64,000 nt of DNA from NCBI RefSeq assembly GCF_012641275.1, contig NZ_JABAIA010000001.1, forward strand, positions 2,418,001 to 2,482,000, in the 5' to 3' direction. This stretch comes from Chitinophaga varians (GTDB taxonomy: Bacteria; Bacteroidota; Bacteroidia; Chitinophagales; Chitinophagaceae). Shown here piece after piece: positions 60,566 through 64,000 of the stretch. The position numbers and the translations under genes were made by a program. Each line of letters opens with the position of its first letter. The first letter of the stretch is position 1. The notes under the pieces are model-generated. The model saw nothing but the letters and a program-made list of their open reading frames with translations. It was not told the DNA's origin and did no database searches.

Positions 60566-61153
60566 ATGAGACATTACCGCTACATGACGGTACTATTAAC
60601 CATATTCGGTTTTATAGCCTGCCATCAGGACAACAATACAACAGGAAAAACAACGGCCGCAGCCAAATTTGAGCCACTACCGGCCTACTTCAACGGAGAA
60701 CGGGAACACATCCGCACCGGCAGTTTCAGTTTGCATAAAACAGTCACCCTGAACGGCGTTAGCGATACCGCCTATATCGACGGGGCCGACAGCACTGCAG
60801 TGAAAGACCTGCTGAAACCATTTGCCGATAACGACCTGAACAAACCTTCCCTGCGGGACGAATACGATACCTCCAGCCTATATGATCCTTTCTCCGGCCG
60901 GAAATCAGTGATCTATAAGTCTAAAGGAAAACAAACATTCCCCTCTGAGATCACCATGGAACTGGATAAAAACGGGACCATACAGCAGGTTAACGTTCAC
61001 AGCTATACCGTTAATATGGTATACGAATTCAGGCAGGACCTGTTATATCAGCGGAATAAAAATATCCGTATCGCCACCTACCAGAAAATAGCTTTTCTGG
61101 CACCCAAAGAGATTGAAGTCAATGTAGCCGTCACACCCAAAAACAGGATGTAA
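60566..61153 (+). CDS. hypothetical lipoprotein
   Basis: A 195-residue protein with signal MRHYRYMTVLLTIFGFIAC; Cys19 follows a GFIA lipobox. The mature part is beta-rich with no known domain: a Thr-rich linker, then TGSFSLHKTVTLNGVSDTAYIDGAD, DPFSGRKSVIYKSKGKQTFPSEITMELDKNG, and a strand-rich end (IRIATYQKIAFLAPKEIEVNVAVTP). The first ATG gives the basic n-region a lipoprotein needs, though the promoter box abuts it. It lies 3 bp before uvrC, so the two are co-transcribed. Function unknown. Confidence 0.75.
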   Translation: MRHYRYMTVLLTIFGFIACHQDNNTTGKTTAAAKFEPLPAYFNGEREHIRTGSFSLHKTVTLNGVSDTAYIDGADSTAVKDLLKPFADNDLNKPSLRDEYDTSSLYDPFSGRKSVIYKSKGKQTFPSEITMELDKNGTIQQVNVHSYTVNMVYEFRQDLLYQRNKNIRIATYQKIAFLAPKEIEVNVAVTPKNRM

Positions 61154-61156
61154 CAC

Positions 61157-62962
61157 ATGACCGCAACAGAGTTCCAGCAAATATCACATACTATACCGCT
61201 CAACGCCGGTATCTACAAATATTACGACAAGGACGGCACCCTGCTGTATGTAGGCAAAGCCAAAAGCCTCCGCAAACGGGTAAGCTCCTATTTCGTTAAA
61301 AATCATGACAACTTTAAAACACGCAAACTGGTGGAACACATCCACCACATTGAGTTTACGATCGTTGACTCCGAGCAGGACGCCTTTCTGCTGGAAAATT
61401 CACTGATCAAACAGTTCCAGCCGCGGTATAATATCAACCTGAAAGATGATAAGACCTATCCGTATATCGTCATCAAACATGAACCGTTTCCACGGGTGTT
61501 CTTTACCCGCAATGTGATTAAAGACGGTTCAGATTACCTGGGGCCGTTTACCTCGGTAGGCCGCGTCCGCGAAATACTCGAGGTGATCCGGTACAATATT
61601 CCGCTACGCACCTGTAATCTCAATCTCAGCGATCAGAACATCAAAAAAGGAAAGTTCAAGGTATGTCTCGAATATCACCTGGGCAACTGTAAAGGTCCCT
61701 GTGAAGGACTGCAAACAGAGGAAGACTACCGCGAAGGACTGGCACAGGTCAAAAACGTGCTGAAAGGCAACCTGTCGCCAGTGGTGAACCTTTTCAAAGA
61801 CCAAATGCAGCAGTACGCTGCAGCGATGGAATTCGAAAAGGCAGAAATCATGCGTAAAAAGATTGCCAGCCTGGAAGACTATTCCGCCAAATCCACCGTT
61901 GTCAATACCCGCATGGGCAATGTAGACGTGTTTTCCATCATCAGCGATGGCAATCATGCATATGTCAACTATCTCCGTATTCTTAACGGTACTATCTCTG
62001 ATACCAAGACCGTCACCCTGGAGAAACAACTGGAAGAAGGAGACGAAGAAGTGCTCAGCTACGCGATCGCCTATCTGCGGGACGTATTCAAAAGCATCAC
62101 CACTGAAATCGTTGTGCCTTTCCCGTTAGAATACCCGGACAGCAGCATTACGGTTACCGTTCCCAAGGGAGGTGACAAAAAGAAGTTACTGGACCTGTCG
62201 GAGAAAAACGTGAACTATTTCAAAGAAGAATTATACCGTAAAAAAATACTCCATCTCGAAGGCAAGAGTGACATGGAGCGAAAACAGGTGCTCTATCAAC
62301 TGCAGGCCGACCTGGAATTGCCGGTGCTGCCGGAGCACATCGAATGTTTCGATAACTCCAACTTCCAGGGTGCCTATCCCGTATCAGCCTGCGTGGTATT
62401 CAAAGACGGCGTGGCGTCCAAAAAAGACTACCGGCATTTTAACATCAAAACAGTACAGGGCATCAACGACTTCGCATCCATGAAAGAAGTGGTGTACCGG
62501 CGTTATTCCCGCCTGCTGGCAGAACAACAGCCGTTGCCGCAGCTTGTCATCATTGATGGTGGTAAAGGACAGCTGGGATCAGCCATGGAAAGCATCCGTG
62601 AGCTGGACCTGATTGGCAGCATGACCGTTGTGGGCCTGGCAAAAAATGAGGAGGAGATTTTCTTCCCCGGTGATTCAGAAAGTATCAAACTGCCATTCAA
62701 CAGTGAAAGCCTGAAGCTGATACGCCGTGTCCGCGATGAGGTACACCGTTTCGGTATCACTTTCCACCGTCAGAAACGCAGCAAGGGCACCTTTAAAAAT
62801 GAACTGGAAACCATTAAAGGCATCGGGGAACAAACCGCCACGCAGCTACTGAAAACCTTCCGCTCTGTTGCCAAAATCAAACAACTTACGGAAGAGGACC
62901 TGGCGCAGGAAATTGGCGGCGCCAAAGCCAAACTGGTATGGGACCATTTCCATAAAAGCTAA
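61157..62962 (+). CDS. uvrC: excinuclease ABC subunit C
   Basis: A 601-residue UvrC with the domains in order: GIY-YIG nuclease (GIY 18-20, YVG 31-33, Arg39) making the 3-prime cut, Cys-containing linker (CLEYHLGNCKGPCEG), UvrB-binding segment at about 205-235, RNase H-like domain with ECFDNSNFQGAYPVSACVVF and VIIDGGKGQLGSA making the 5-prime cut, and a C-terminal helix-hairpin-helix (ELETIKGIGEQTATQLLKTF). It works with UvrA and UvrB in nucleotide excision repair. It follows the lipoprotein gene and ends 2 bp from the convergent DinB gene. Confidence 0.97.
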   Translation: MTATEFQQISHTIPLNAGIYKYYDKDGTLLYVGKAKSLRKRVSSYFVKNHDNFKTRKLVEHIHHIEFTIVDSEQDAFLLENSLIKQFQPRYNINLKDDKTYPYIVIKHEPFPRVFFTRNVIKDGSDYLGPFTSVGRVREILEVIRYNIPLRTCNLNLSDQNIKKGKFKVCLEYHLGNCKGPCEGLQTEEDYREGLAQVKNVLKGNLSPVVNLFKDQMQQYAAAMEFEKAEIMRKKIASLEDYSAKSTVVNTRMGNVDVFSIISDGNHAYVNYLRILNGTISDTKTVTLEKQLEEGDEEVLSYAIAYLRDVFKSITTEIVVPFPLEYPDSSITVTVPKGGDKKKLLDLSEKNVNYFKEELYRKKILHLEGKSDMERKQVLYQLQADLELPVLPEHIECFDNSNFQGAYPVSACVVFKDGVASKKDYRHFNIKTVQGINDFASMKEVVYRRYSRLLAEQQPLPQLVIIDGGKGQLGSAMESIRELDLIGSMTVVGLAKNEEEIFFPGDSESIKLPFNSESLKLIRRVRDEVHRFGITFHRQKRSKGTFKNELETIKGIGEQTATQLLKTFRSVAKIKQLTEEDLAQEIGGAKAKLVWDHFHKS

Positions 62963-62964
62963 CG

Positions 62965-63561
62965 CTATACCGCTTTTCCCACTTTTTGCGGACAACTGCG
63001 GACCATATTTTCCGCCTGCAATACATGCCGGTTGATATGTGCTGTCATAAAGCCGAAGGTATCACCCACCGACAGTTTGATTAAACTGGAGAGGGAGGTA
63101 GCGACCTTTGCCTGCTGTAGATTGATTTTTGACGCCCTGTCCATCAGTGCTTCCATCGTTTCCTGTTGTTGGATAAATTCACTGAGTACCATTCCGGCAT
63201 CGGGTTGTACGGAGGGCAGATGCCCTTTCGGAGATTTCATGCGGGAGCGGAGTTTCCCTTCCGGTGTGGGTTGCATCTGTTTGGTAAACCAGGCGCCCAG
63301 CCAGCTGCTTTTAAACGTTTCCAGCGGCCGGCTGTTGTTTTGTTCCGCGGCGGTGATGGCATTATCTAATGCCGGAAGATAAAACCGGCCATAGGTATTC
63401 AGATGTTCCAGGCACTGAAGCGCGCTCCATTTTCCCGCCTGGGGCGTGTAAGATAATACTTCCACCGGCTGACCACCGAAACGGTCTTCTGCTTTATACT
63501 GCGCTGCCAGGATCTGTCTGCCAAGTTGTTTTAAAAGCACGTTGGTGTTAACGGATGCCAT
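62965..63561 (-). CDS. DinB-like (DinB_2) metal-binding protein
   Basis: A 198-residue four-helix-bundle protein. The histidine triad of DinB-like proteins is visible: the first His in SALQCLEHLNTYGRFYLPAL, and the pair in FGFMTAHINRHVLQAENM near the end. Such proteins bind nickel or zinc; many are thiol transferases or of unknown role, and this group is common in Bacteroidota. The ATG at 63561 is used rather than a TTG two codons upstream. A -7 box lies 18 bp upstream and a Crp/Fnr-type gene precedes it on the same strand. Confidence 0.85.
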   Translation of the reverse strand: MASVNTNVLLKQLGRQILAAQYKAEDRFGGQPVEVLSYTPQAGKWSALQCLEHLNTYGRFYLPALDNAITAAEQNNSRPLETFKSSWLGAWFTKQMQPTPEGKLRSRMKSPKGHLPSVQPDAGMVLSEFIQQQETMEALMDRASKINLQQAKVATSLSSLIKLSVGDTFGFMTAHINRHVLQAENMVRSCPQKVGKAV

Positions 63562-63578
63562 ATTCAAAAGATTTACTG

Positions 63579-63586
63579 CAAAACTA
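63579..63586 (-). promoter_or_regulatory. -7 box TAGTTTTG of the DinB gene
   Basis: Exact TAnnTTTG match on the minus strand, 18 bp before the ATG at 63561, with no clear -33 box. Confidence 0.45.
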
Positions 63587-63626
63587 CTTTAGGGACCAAC
63601 GGAAAAAGTTGGCGCAGATCAAGATT

Positions 63627-64000
63627 TTACAACTTTACTGATTTCAGCAGCTTGCTGAAAGTGGCCGGGTCTATGCCGAGGTAAGAGGCGAGGTATTTTT
63701 GTGGTATCAGCTGCAATACATGCGGGCTGCGGGTAAGCAGTGTCCTGAATTTCTGCTCGGCGCTATAGGAAAGGATTTCCTTGTGTCGTTCCAGAATGCC
63801 GCCCAGAGCGGCTATGGAACCGAGGCGCACCCATCTGTCGATCAGTGGATATTGCCGGGTAAGGCCGTCAAAATCCGGCCATGACATGCGCAACATACGG
63901 CTGGGCGTCAGCGCTTCAAGGTACCAGGGGGAGGGGCGCTGTAGCTGGAAGGAGTCTATCACTCCCGAGAAGGAGCCGGTATAGGTAAACAGGATGGTCA
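63627..64000 (-). CDS. Crp/Fnr-type regulator, C-terminal part (cut by window end)
   Basis: The frame is open to the window edge; about 124 residues are seen, ending at 63627. They begin inside a cyclic-nucleotide-binding-like domain (FTYTGSFSGVIDSFQLQRPSPWYLEALTPSRML), followed by the long dimer helix and a short helix-turn-helix (QLIPQKYLASYLGIDPATFSKLLKSV). This reduced form of Crp protein, often located beside small enzyme or DinB genes, is typical of Bacteroidota. The missing start prevents a full domain check. It may regulate the DinB gene 65 bp downstream. Confidence 0.85.
   Translation of the reverse strand, partial: TILFTYTGSFSGVIDSFQLQRPSPWYLEALTPSRMLRMSWPDFDGLTRQYPLIDRWVRLGSIAALGGILERHKEILSYSAEQKFRTLLTRSPHVLQLIPQKYLASYLGIDPATFSKLLKSVKL

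Noticed and set aside
1..64000. tRNA, rRNA, tmRNA or CRISPR arrays
   Set aside because: No T-loop motifs with matching cloverleaf arms and no regularly spaced repeats were seen by eye. A covariance-model scan would be the decisive test.

Overview
The window reads as a chromosomal segment of a Bacteroidota bacterium, most probably of the family Chitinophagaceae and Chitinophaga-like. This is inferred from three complete SusC/SusD outer-membrane uptake pairs, a MoxR/DUF58/VWA (Bat-type) operon, family-typical proteins (DUF4783, a DUF4369-like TlpA protein, SusD-like_2), and promoters of the Bacteroidota form TTTG-N(about 17-20)-TAnnTTTG, of which about fifteen -7 boxes can be found by eye. Shine-Dalgarno sequences are mostly absent, and several genes start with TTG or GTG. 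No tRNA, rRNA, CRISPR array or prophage was seen.

Region 1 (1-26 kb) is mainly housekeeping and envelope genes. It holds an SH3-like fragment and a small membrane protein, a class III aminotransferase, a gamma-carbonic-anhydrase-like protein, two tiny tandem lipoproteins, rsgA, the four-gene MoxR-DUF58-BatD-like-BatA operon, a cyclophilin operon, gcvH, a VanZ-like protein, an OmpA lipoprotein, an EF-hand/DUF937-like protein, prfA, an amidohydrolase with an MscS channel, a MerR regulator with a cysteine-less thioredoxin-fold protein, an M23 peptidase, alaS, a double-PDZ protein, an aldehyde dehydrogenase, gatB and a TlpA-type lipoprotein.

Region 2 (26-43 kb) is the accessory part. Three SusC/SusD loci lie head to tail on the minus strand, one of them with a third lipoprotein. 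Each has a gene-free 0.36-0.49 kb upstream region with direct repeats or dyads, and at least two end in a clear terminator. No glycoside hydrolase, sulfatase, peptidase, sigma factor or hybrid two-component regulator lies beside them, so the substrates cannot be read from context. A diverged IS1595-type transposase-like gene closes the block.

Region 3 (43-64 kb) returns to core functions: an MMPL/RND exporter, recO and lpxH overlapping tail to tail, a LUD-domain protein, ftsH, rsfS, birA, a GT39-type glycosyltransferase, an AraC regulator beside an aldo/keto reductase, a nadC - lipid kinase - SUI1 operon, DUF4783, gpmI, a lipoprotein with uvrC, DinB, and a Crp/Fnr gene cut by the window end.

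The least explained signals are non-coding: the nested dyad and helically phased repeats upstream of the susC genes, an orphan terminator with a hairpin between gpmI and the next lipoprotein (possible small RNA), a 66-nt structured hairpin between the LUD gene and lpxH, and two families of recurring terminator sequences. No clearly new multi-gene system was found.
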